Shown here: one piece after another, positions 44,838-54,922 of the stretch | Numbering within the stretch: position 1 is the first letter of the stretch | Layout: every line of letters begins with the position of its first letter | NCBI GenBank assembly: GCA_035578155.1 | Contig: JAPWDM010000016.1 | Location: 8,165,044 to 8,229,043 of the forward strand | Length of the DNA: 64,000 nt | Origin: Brachynemurus nebulosus | Taxonomy: Eukaryota; Arthropoda; Insecta; Neuroptera; Myrmeleontidae | Reading direction: 5' to 3' | Translations under genes and position numbers: made by a program | Notes under the pieces: generated by a model | Database searches by the model: none | Told to the model about the DNA's origin: nothing | Seen by the model: only the letters and a program-made list of their open reading frames with translations

Positions 44838-46159
44838 ACCAGTAAACATAAGAAAGCCACTCTGTCAAAAACTACAGAACCCACCTTAAATTATGTATTT
44901 TTACTTAAAAGGAATAGGACAAGTTCATGGCGGGAGTGTTTTAAATAGATAAAATTTTTGACGGAGATAGCTGTGACATCGGAAATAACAGACAACCATT
45001 GGTTTAGTATCTGTGTTGAAAAACGCTGACACGGCAACAACGTTTACAAATTGTGGAAAGGATCTAGTTACTTGATAACGCAAAGATAGTACATATGCTG
45101 GAAATTACTTTTAAACAAAAAATACACAACAATAAAAGAACTATTCTCCAACTTGCACATAGGTGTGCTATTTCAATTTAAAATTTTCCAGAAAGTTAAA
45201 AAAAATATTTAGTTATCTAATGGTTAAATATGCTAGCAGTGACAGCCTTGGATTTATAAGAAGGTACACTAGGTGCTGGCCTACAGTATCACCACAGAAG
45301 GGACACTACAAAAAGAGATAATTTCCTTCCTAATTAGAGCTATTTCGGTCATTAAATTTTTAATTAAAAATTATATGTTTGTGCAGGACTTGTATATTAT
45401 GTATATAGATAGCATTTATCGCTTCATTATAGTTTCAGCACTTTTTGAAGAGAATAAAAACTTATTGCAATATTTTCAAATCAAGGTGAAAACAATATTT
45501 TCTAATAATTGAGATGTTATTCAATAATAAGTGAATATATTATTAAAAAATGGTAAGATAGAATTTTAAAAATAAAAAAAATTTCACTTTAAATTCAAAA
45601 CTTAATTTATTCAACTAGCTCAGTTGTTACATGAAAATATTTTTTGTATGTGTGTGTGACTCTTGTATATCTCAGGAGCACCATTAATTAAAAAAAAAAC
45701 CAACATAACAATAAGTCAACAACTGTACACGTCTGCTTCACAATAAGGTTCCTTCACAAACTGAATACAAAGAAAGAGATGGAACGTTATTTGTTTACCT
45801 TATCACAAGTTTTTTTTTGCTAAAATGTAGTGTATACAGTATGTCCCTTTAGATATTTTAATTCAAAATTTTTACTTACAAAAATGATATCATTATAATG
45901 CAACTTTTTAAATAAAAGAAATACGTACTTAATTTATGTATCATGTAAAATATGTCATATGTAAATTCTGATTTATTTAAACATTAATATATAGGCTTTT
46001 AGTCACATATGTACATATTATTTTCAAATCTTCGAATTGTCATATGTTTATGTATTTTTTATACAAAATAATAAATTAATATATTAGATAATTAAATAGA
46101 TATTTAGTTTTGAACAGAATATGTGCACACTTCACGATGTTTCTTCTCAGAAACGATAT
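44838..46159. other. AT-rich non-coding region
   Basis: No gene or clear repeat recognised; the short open frame at 45273-45512 has no domain-like features. Confidence 0.45.
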
Positions 46160-46161
46160 TA

Positions 46162-47972
46162 CATAGGAACTCCAATATAACGTACTGGCCGGTACAAAAT
46201 AAGGGGAAGTACGTTATATCGGATCACCAGGGCCGTCAGTAAAATTTTTTTAAGGGGGTACGTGATATATACACGCATATACACTTCCTTAAATGCATGT
46301 TTACAAGAACACACGTCTTCAACTAAATACATACATATACACAACTGTTGTACATTGTAGTTGTAAGTATATTAGAAAAATGCATAAGCTGCAAAATTTG
46401 ACAACGATTTTAGAATACTCTTTTTAGAAACCAGTCAATGTATTAAAAAATCGACTTCACTATTGGTTAGCAATTGAAAAATAGACCAAACAGTGGAATT
46501 TAATAATAGTTTTAGAATATTCTATTCGGAAACTAGGAAAACTAACTTTACTATGGGATTTGCCATTAAAGAAATGGTTGAATAGCGGAATTTGACAAAA
46601 GTTCTAGATTATTCTATTCAAAACCTAGAATAGATATCAAGAAATAAACTTTACCATCGGATAGGTCATCAAAGAAAATGCTAAATAACGGAATTTGAGA
46701 AATGTTCTCGAATATTCTATTCGGAAACTAACAAAAATATTGAGAAAGCGACTTCGTCAGTAGATTGCTCCTTGGCAAAAAAGGTTAAATAGCGGTGCTA
46801 TACAAAAGTTTTAGTTATAAATTTTCGCCAATGTATACAATTGCAAAAAAGTATAATGTTTACATTTTCCTTAAATAAAGTATCTTAACTCTTGTTAAAT
46901 TCCGCTATTTGATGTTTTATTTAATAATTAGATGAGTGATAAAATCGGTTTTTTGATATTTCTGCTAATTCTCGAATAGAACATTCTAGAATATTGTTCA
47001 ATTTTTGTTATTTAGGCTTTCATTCGAGGATAAGTCCGATGGTGAAATCGGTTTTCCGATATTTTTACTAGTTCTCGAATAGAACATTCTAGAACATTGT
47101 TCAATTTTTCTTATTTAAGCTTTAATTTGATGACCAATTCGATGGTGAAGTCAGTTTTCCGATATCTTTGCTAGTTTTCGAATAGAACATTCTAGAACAT
47201 TGATAAATTTTTTGTTATTTATGCTTTCATTCGAAGACCAGTTCGACGGTGGAGTTAGTTTCCCGATATCTTTGCTAGTTCTCGAATAGAACATTCTAGA
47301 ACATTGCTTAATTTTTGTTATTTATGCTTTTATTCGAAGACCAGTTAGATAGTGAAGTTAGTTTCCCGATATCTTTGATAGATCCCGAATAGAACTTTCT
47401 AGAACTTTTACTGAGTTCTGCTGTTTGGTAGACCATCAAATGATGAAGTCGGTTTTTCGACATCTTTGCTATTTTCCGAATAGAATATTATGGAACTTTT
47501 ATCAAAATTTATTATATGGCTTTTTTCCATAACCAATCAAATCGTGAAATCGATGTGTACTCGTATATGCACACATATTTGTCTACGTATGGATATACGT
47601 GAAATAATATGTACGTGTATGTCTGTATATTGGTGTAATTGTTTGTTGGTGTTGATAAATTTACTGTAAAAGTTCACAGGAATCTGAATATTTTTGAACA
47701 AGTTCATACATAGTTGTAAATGTGTATACATATATTTACACTGATTATATTTATTTGTGTAGAAGTACCTATGGCTATGTGTGAATGCTATACGTGTGTA
47801 TGTGAGAAAATATATGGGAACTTCTCAGACCCTCACATAAATTTGCTACGCTCCTGAATTGATGATTATGTATACCTTGACACAAATACAATCTCACGTC
47901 TTCAAATCTGTGAGAGGGGTACCCCACCACTCGCTACGTTATATTGGAGTACGTTATATTGGAGTTCCTATG
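46162..47972. mobile_element. pogo/Tc1-like non-autonomous foldback element
   Basis: Ends CATAGGAACTCCAATATAAC and its reverse complement are flanked by TA (46160-46161 and 47973-47974), as in Tc1/mariner-pogo elements. Inside are inverted arrays of ~100-bp units. The direct-strand word GAATATTCTATTCGGAAACT recurs on the left near 46410, 46511, 46601 and 46708. Its inverted form (CGAATAGAACATTCTAGAAC) recurs on the right near 46972, 47083, 47187, 47281, 47387 and 47475. No transposase. Confidence 0.82.
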
Positions 47973-47984
47973 TATAACATTAAT

Positions 47985-48745
47985 ATACTCTACATGAATT
48001 TGAAAAATCGAGAAAAAAAGAGCTTTTGATGACTTTTTGGAAAATCAAGCGCTGAATTAAAAATATCGAGCAAACCATTAATGTTAAATATGCCTTTTAC
48101 AGTTCAATATACCCACAAAAACTTCACAGAGTTTCAATCTACCCTGCCGTTTTTTTGTTTCATTCGATTGAATTTTTGAAAAAATTAAAGGATAATTTTT
48201 TTGCTCTTAAACTTTCATAATCTTTAACAAAATGAAAAAAAAAAATTTTCTCAGCTTTCTTCACATTTTTATCAATAACAGTATTTAAATTTATAAAAAA
48301 AAAAGAAAATTTCTTAATTAATTCTCAAAAACAATTTTTTTTTAAAGAATTTTTCGAAAAAATTTTTCAAAAATTTTCTTGAAAAGTTTTAGAATAAAAT
48401 TTTTTTTTTAAATTTTTTAAGAATTTTATTTTATAAATTTAAATACTGTTACTGATAAAAATGTGAAGAAAGCTGAGAAAATTTTTTTTTAATTTTGTTA
48501 AAAATTATGAAAATTTAAAAGCAAAAAAATTATTCTTTAATTTTTTCAAAAATTCAATCGAATGAAACAAAAAATCGGCTAGTTGGATTAAATTGAAACT
48601 CTGTCGGGTTTTTGTGGGTATATTGAACTATAAAAGGCACACTTAACATTAATTGTTTGCTCGATATTTTTAATTCAGTGCTTGATTGTCCAAAAAGCGA
48701 CCAAAAACTCTTTTTTTCTTGATTTTTCAAATTGATGTAGAGTAT
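47985..48745. mobile_element. Large palindromic element
   Basis: Arms 47985-48300 and 48430-48745 are reverse complements with scattered mismatches, separated by ~130 bases of A/T-rich loop. The outer end is ATACTCTACATGAATTTGAA. It lies 10 bases to the right of the pogo-like element. No ORF. Confidence 0.85.
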
Positions 48746-50375
48746 GAAAAAAAAATTTTTTCCGAAAAAACAATGGCTAATCCTTGTAGAGAATTTTATT
48801 CAAGTTTTTAAAACCTATCTTCAATTTTCTGTGTGATCATTGGTTGCTGAGATATCGATAGTCAAAGACGAAATGATCATTTTCCATTCAAAGTCCGATA
48901 TTTCAGCGGCAAATGGTCGTATAAAGGTCTACAAAAGAGGAAATTAAAGCTGGATGAACAAGTTCTCCGGTCCATATGGTGGTTAAGTCGGAAAAATTTT
49001 TACCAAGTCCGTGGACCAAAATAAGAAACCGAAAAAATTTCGAAAATTTCTTTTTCAGTGTATTTATTAGCATTGAGCGATACACGTTGCTTTGAAAAAT
49101 TTTTATCACAAGATCTCAAAACTAGAAACTTCCAGCTTTAAATTGCTTTATTTATGACTCCGATACGACCATTTTTCACAAAGATACAGCCATTCGAAAA
49201 ATCGCTAAAAATTTGGAATTTTTTTTCCATCCTTTAATTTTTTCCACTAGTATATATTTCAATGAAAAATGATGATGAAGTTTTATATATTAAATCGGTA
49301 AATCTGTATAAACATGTACACAATATTTCAAAATGATTTGGAAACGCTTTGTCGAAAAAAAGTGAATTATTTCAGATTTCTGAAATAGATGAATTATTAA
49401 TCTGAAATCAGGCAACGTCGCATTAAATGAACTGCAGCGGAAAATTCAAACACAAAAAGAAATCTTCTCTGTAACTTTCAATAGCACAAAAAATATACGT
49501 ACACCTTACGATAGTATTATATAGTAACACAAAGGAATTTATTCGGTCATAAGAAATTTAAAAAAAATGGTATAATATGAATTGTATTGCACAATAAAAA
49601 CACAGTAACAAATCGTCCCTAAGTTTCTTAAATAGTTCAAAGTCAATTTTTTGATAACATAGTGTATTCAGATAAAATATATACAAACATTTTCTTAATT
49701 TATTGACATAAATCACTCAAATAATAAAATAACTTTAAAAATAACCTAACAAGAACTTGTTAATGGCTCTTAAAAATGGCATACGTTCTTACTTTATTTT
49801 TGTGTATATGGCATACGTTCTTACTTTATTTTTGTGTATGGTGTGTATCGTATGCGTTATGCACCTAAACCTAATGTATTTACGATGTACGTCATGTTCT
49901 GCATGACATATTCAACACACCAAACAGATCGAAAACACTACACAACGCTATACAGCTAATCGCTACCAAAAAAATTCTGGATGTATTTAAGCTACCTAAG
50001 TGACATCTATAATTTTAATATTGCTGGAGCATTGCCAAATTTAAATATGCATAACTTTTGAAATGGAGTATACGCAATTTTAAATAAAAAAAATCGTACA
50101 AGCTCTACGTCGTTAATATCCTGTCGCACCAAAAAGGATGAACCCAGTAATCACTATATTTTTTTCTGCATTTAATAACAAGTGCAGTGAGCATAATCGT
50201 CTCCTAGAAATCCATGTTTGCAAATGAAGTAAAATTGTTTATAAAAAATCGGCGACTGTCACTCTCATTGTGCACACACAAAAAATGTTCAGCGACACGA
50301 CAAGAACAAAAACTTCTTCTTCACCGTGACAAATGTCGCTCGTAGGCGCATAGCCTTATATTATAACAGTTAGTT
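48746..50375. other. AT-rich non-coding region with a short tandem duplication
   Basis: GGCATACGTTCTTACTTTAT is duplicated in tandem (unit ~33 bases, 49776-49850). The stretch 48750-49270 is rich in GATATCG/CGAAAA-type words but shows no ORF or termini. Confidence 0.45.
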
Positions 50376-51195
50376 CATTTTTTTTTTAAATTTGCTATGT
50401 CTACTTGTATTAGTATAAAAATAAATCATTTTAAACACATATAACAATACCATTGAATTCCGATGTAAAAATGGGAGAAGTGGGGGCAAGGTAATGTGGA
50501 ATTCCTTAAAGGCACTAACTTGATACTAACTCAATACATGTACAAAATTTCAGCCCTCTAGGTTTACTCAGAGAGTCTCTAGGCGTATTAGAAAAAAGCA
50601 AAAAAGTCAAGGAAATATTGGAGTAAAAATCGTGAAGGTAAGAGTTAAAAGTCGAAACCTCCAAATAGCAGTGCCCGCTTATTTGGGGAGATTTTAACCT
50701 TGACAAAACTGCTAAAATACAAGAAATTTCATGGTTTTTTGAGACCCCCAAAAGGTACACCCTTGATGCTAACTCAATCCGAATACAAAATTTCAGCCCT
50801 CCAGGTTTATTTAGGAGACCTGTAGGCGTGACACAAACTTCAGAAACGTCGAAAAAGCACGAAATTGTAGCTTAAAAATGGGGGGGGGATGGAGGTAAAA
50901 TATTAAAACCACCAAAAAGCACACCCTAAGTACGAACTCTATCAACATAAAAAATTCCAACCCCCTGCGTTAATTCTGGGAGGCCATGGGCCTGTCATAT
51001 CCAGAATTTTTCCCCTCTACTCCCTCCAAATTGCCCTAGGAAGATAAATTTTGGATATGTTGTAGATAATTAGCCAAAACATTGTTTGGAAAAGTTTTAT
51101 TGTTTTGTCGTCCCTCACCACCCCCTTAAAGGTAAATGATCTGTCAAATTTCAGTATATAGGGGGGCCCTTACACATGCCAAAGGTAGCGGGAGT

Positions 51196-51199
<4 letters not shown>
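50376..51199 (+). repeat. Dispersed repeat, copy 1
   Basis: Starts with a T-run and TTAAATTTGCTATGTCTACTT and continues through 'CAAAATTTCAGCCCTCTAGG'. It matches 54560-54836 in the same orientation. Internally the 'ACAAAATTTCAGCCCTC' segment recurs near 50540, 50790 and 50950 as degenerate ~200-bp units. No ORF. Confidence 0.65.

Positions 51200-51274
<75 letters not shown>
51200..51274. repeat. (TA)n microsatellite
   Basis: About 37 uninterrupted TA units within the dispersed repeat's right flank. Confidence 0.98.
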
Positions 51275-51276
<2 letters not shown>

Positions 51277-52054
51277 TCAGAATCGTATTGTACGGATCCG
51301 AAAATTCGACGAAACCATATTACATAATCCTAATATTTAAAAAAATTTTTATATCGTATATAGTTATTTTACAGAAACCAAAGAATAAACCAAAAGAACA
51401 ATTCTAAAAAGATTTTTTAATCCTAATATTTTTTTAAATTGTATCGTTAGCTCACTGCCTCTTTGCTAAACTATTGGCTTAACCGGGCTTGAACTATTGT
51501 CAAATATCAAGCTTAGCTTAAAATTCAATAATGTTAGCACAGTCTTGACCCAAATTTGAACCAGTTGTTTTTTCCTACTTGAGAGATTCTCTACATACTT
51601 TAATTAAGACGTCTGTCTACCAAAAATATAAAATCAAAGATTAAAGAGCTATTAATATAAACAAATTCTATTCTTAAACTACTCTGGAAAATAACTCACC
51701 ATAAGGTTTTCTGTCTAAACAAATTACGTCAAAATTAATATAAGGTAATAAATAGAAACGAACATGTATATTAAAGCTGGCGATCTCTATTTTTGTTCCC
51801 GTTTTCATTATTAATATATACGTATAACCTACTGTGTACCTAATATCTACGGTGAATTGTAATATTAAGATTTCATTTTATCAAGTTTCATTCAAATATT
51901 TTTTTTAACAGTAAAAATAATATTTACAGTCTGATAAAAGCAACTAATTTGTACACTATCATCCCCTCATTCGATACTAACTTATTTTTCAATAAAGTTT
52001 CAAGAAACATTTATCTTCTTTTCCACGGAAGAAAAAATATATGTATTTTTTGTA
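51275..52054. other. AT-rich non-coding region
   Basis: Nothing coding or repeated recognised. Confidence 0.45.
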
Positions 52055-52058
52055 TTAA

Positions 52059-52744
52059 GGTAGTAGTCCGGTAACTCGCGCTGTTTTTCATTCCTATTTT
52101 TAGGGGCATTTTTTTTTTTTTTTTTTGAGATAGAACAAATGAAAAGTTTTGAATTTTTAATGTTTTAATTACATCTTAAGGTGCCAAAAAAAATTTTTTT
52201 TAATAAATTAAATTTTGTTTTATTATTATTATTATCACTTGAAGTTGGCGCCTCAAAAAAAGTAACTTGATGGTCCGCGTGATTTTGACTCTTGGGGAGA
52301 TATGAAGTCAAAAATTCTTAATTAGTCTTAATCTATAGATAAAATTTTATAGAAAAATAACAAAATGGCGGACTTCAAAAACAATTTCAATTTCAATTTT
52401 TTTTTTCGATAAAATTTCATAATTCTAGTTCCGACCAGAATGACATATCTATAGATTAAGACTAATTAAGAATTTTTTATTTCAGATGTCTCCAAGAGTC
52501 AAAATCATGCGGACCATCAAGCTGCTTTTTTGGCCATCCAGGTGCTTTTTTTGAGGCGCTAACTTCAAATGATAATAATAATAATAATAAAACAAAATTT
52601 AATTTATTCAAAAACATTTTTTAGCACCTTAAGATGTAAATAAAAACATATTAAAAACTCAAAACTTTTCATTTGTTCTTTCTCAAAAAAAAAAAGCCCT
52701 TAAAAATAGGTATGAAAAATAGAGCGAGTTACCAGACTACTAAC
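52059..52744. mobile_element. Palindromic TTAA-type MITE
   Basis: Ends GGTAGTAGTCCGGTAACTCG and CGAGTTACCAGACTACTAAC; flanks are TTAA at 52055-52058 and 52745-52748. Inverted arms of about 310 bases nearly fill the element, with a central loop near 52370-52430. TTAA duplication is typical of piggyBac- or Kolobok-mobilised elements. Confidence 0.85.
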
Positions 52745-53036
52745 TTAACTTGATACATCATTTCTCTAATTCATTTTCTAATATAAATATATTAAAACAT
52801 ATTTTGCAATCTAATCATATTTGTATGTATATAAAGAATTTAATGAAACTGTGCAATACTTTTTTCCACCTACTCATTTTGTGGTTTGTAGTAGGAGAGA
52901 GAAGAAGTACTAAAATGGTGTAATTTTCGACAATTTTATGTCTTCCTTGGATTTTATTAGTAAATAGCGCAGCTGATTGCAGATTTGGTAATGTTGCACA
53001 TCTAGCTTGATAAAATACAGTAAATAGAATAAATTC

Positions 53037-53264
53037 CTCTCTTCTTCAATATTCACACCAGCGGAGTGGCCGAGCGTGCTTAGGCACTGGTACTAGCCGA
53101 CTGGTAGATCGAAATTTCAAATCTCGTGGCCGGCTATGCTCGTGAAGATTTGCTACAGTCTCCCTTTACAACTCCAGATGAACATCGGCATAGTTCCTTT
53201 AAATCCAGGCGTCTATTATAGACAGGAAGTCTTAAAGAACGTTAAATCGTATTACTATATTATT
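53037..53264 (+). repeat. tRNA-derived SINE with target-site duplication
   Basis: GCGGAGTGGCCGAGCGTGCT at 53061-53080 is a Ser/Leu-tRNA-like 5' half with a box A (TGGCCGAGCGTGCTTAGG). About 35 bases on, ATTTCAAATCTC is a degenerate box B. An unrelated ~130-base body and a short ATT-rich tail follow. ATAGAATAAATTC (53024-53036) and ATAGAATAAACTC (53265-53277) flank it as a 13-bp duplication with one mismatch. Pol III transcription from the internal boxes is the expected mode. It lies ~490 bases upstream of the RYamide exon, on the same strand. Confidence 0.8.
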
Positions 53265-53757
53265 ATAGAATAAACTCAAAGAATTAGCAAATCGTATCTC
53301 TTCTGTACTGTACCTTATATTTCTGATAGGCTATAACTATTCGGACGGCGAGCCCCGTCCCCACGGTCGCTATTACTCGCTATCACTAAAGTTAGGAGAA
53401 CTTAGTTTAAGAAAATCAGTAAATTTGTCAATTCTCTCATTGAATAATATGCTATTTTTAGCTTATCCAAATGTTATTAGATCTAGCCTCCATTTTGCCA
53501 CTGCTGCAAGTATAATATTTAAATAACAGTCGAAATAATTACAAAGTCCCCCAATGGGACATTTAATTGCTACCCAATCCAGTAAATTTCCTAAACAAAA
53601 ATAACAATTCAGTAAACTGTATTTACAATCAGAATACATTTTAGAGTTGACCAAAACTTTAATATTTTGGTCCATTTAAGTGATAGCCTAATACTAACAC
53701 ATTTAAAATATTTAATCCGTAGTGTTTTAATTACAGTAGATATTATTTTTGTTTCAG

Positions 53758-54130
53758 GTTATTATACGTTAGTTTGATTCTAATTGTACTCCTATCGGTA
53801 ATCGTTAAAATGTCTTGGTCACATGAAATTGAAAAGCGCGGCAACAGTAAACAATTCTACGTATCCAGATATGGCCGCGGCGGTGGTAAAAGTATGAATT
53901 CAAATATTTCACCACGAAATGATAAACAGTTTGAAAAGTTCTTCATTGGATCACGATATGGAAAACGAACAAATGGCCTTATGGGAGCAACTGAACCAGT
54001 ATTAACGTCAGCAGATAATACAGAATCAGCTGCGGTATCAAGTTCCGAAGAAATTGCGCCAATTGCCGATTTTGGAATGAATTGTGTTTATACTGGATAT
54101 ATGAATTTATACAGATGTTTGGAAAGGTAA
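53758..54130 (+). CDS. RYa: RYamide neuropeptide precursor, exon
   Basis: Encodes an arthropod RYamide precursor, whose C-terminally amidated peptides act on the RYamide receptor. A pyrimidine-rich acceptor ending TTTGTTTCAG precedes 53758. No Met precedes the hydrophobic segment LLYVSLILIVLLSVIV, so the signal peptide start must lie in an upstream exon (phase 1 join). Processing sites give two peptides: after EKR, GNSKQFYVSRY plus the amidation Gly and Arg (53840-53878); after PR, NDKQFEKFFIGSRY plus Gly-Lys-Arg (53918-53968). FFIGSRYamide matches the family's FFxxxRYamide ending. The C-terminal part has the Cys pair in MNCVYTGYMNLYRC. The frame stops at 54128-54130, but AAG|GTAAAA there could be a splice donor. 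This is the only host gene recognised in the window. Confidence 0.9.
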
Positions 54131-54836
54131 AAGGTAATTAATTTTTCAAATCAAAATAATTTTGTTGAAAATTATTTTTAATTGATGTATAGAATAAAAT
54201 TTTACAACAATATTTTTTTTGGGATATATAAATTTCACGAAGAATTTTTTCAACCTTCTCCCAAAATTGCGTGAATAAAATTTTAATTTAGTGTCTTTCA
54301 AGATACTATTCTATATCGAAATAATGCCTTGAGCAATAGAGCCCCATTACGGGAGTTGAATGATCCCTCCATCTTCAATATTTTTAAGATATCTAAATAT
54401 GATTGGAATATGTTTTTATTGTCTAAATGTTAAAAAGGACCTTAAAAAGTGAACTGGAAGGATTTTTGAGGTGCTTTTTTTCCAAAAAAACTCAAAATTC
54501 CTATTTTATAAATAAAAATAACATTTTTTAAATTAATTATATTTTACATCTGTAATAACAATTAATTGATTTTTTTTAAATTTATTATGCCTACTTGCAT
54601 ATTATAATTATGAAAACAAAGCATTTCAAACATACATAACGATACCATTAAATTTCGGTGTAAAAAGGGGAGAAGTGCGGGCAAAGAAATGTGGAATCTC
54701 TAAAAGGCATACCTTGATACTGACTCAATATATCTACAAAATTTCAGCTCTCTAGGTTTATCTAGTGAGTCCCTAGGTATGTCGTATCCATCAAAAAACA
54801 CGAAAAACAGTAGAAGGGCTAGGAGAGTTCTATGAC
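54131..54836. repeat. Non-coding, including dispersed repeat copy 2 (54560-54836)
   Basis: The first ~430 bases are AT-rich and could be RYamide intron or 3' UTR. From 54560 the sequence matches 50376-50620 in the same orientation (CAAAATTTCAGCTCTCTAGG). Confidence 0.6.
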
Positions 54837-54907
54837 ACAGTAGAACCCCAATTATCCGGACTACTTTTTGACGGTGTTTAGAACCGTGTAGTTTGGGGTC
54901 CTACTGT
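54837..54907. mobile_element. Tiny pogo-like inverted-repeat remnant
   Basis: ACAGTAGAACCCCAATTATCC on the left pairs with GTTTGGGGTCCTACTGT on the right, across about 70 bases. CAGTAGAACCCC resembles Tigger/pogo termini. It directly adjoins the 5' end of the R1-like LINE. Confidence 0.5.
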
Positions 54908-54922
54908 ACCTCGTGTATTGTG

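Noticed and set aside
46400..47480. CRISPR-like array because of regularly spaced repeats
   Set aside because: Repeats are degenerate, change orientation at the centre, and lie within transposon ends in a eukaryotic genome.
51136..51327. 63-aa open frame with poly(Tyr-Ile)
   Set aside because: It is the (TA)n microsatellite read as codons.
53061..53160. A functional tRNA gene
   Set aside because: The box B is degenerate, the acceptor and anticodon stems do not close, and a non-tRNA body, tail and target duplication follow, so it is a SINE.
54893..54922. Start of the R1-like ORF at the first open codon
   Set aside because: The open frame runs into the pogo-like remnant and the 17-bp junction word; these are not LINE coding sequence.
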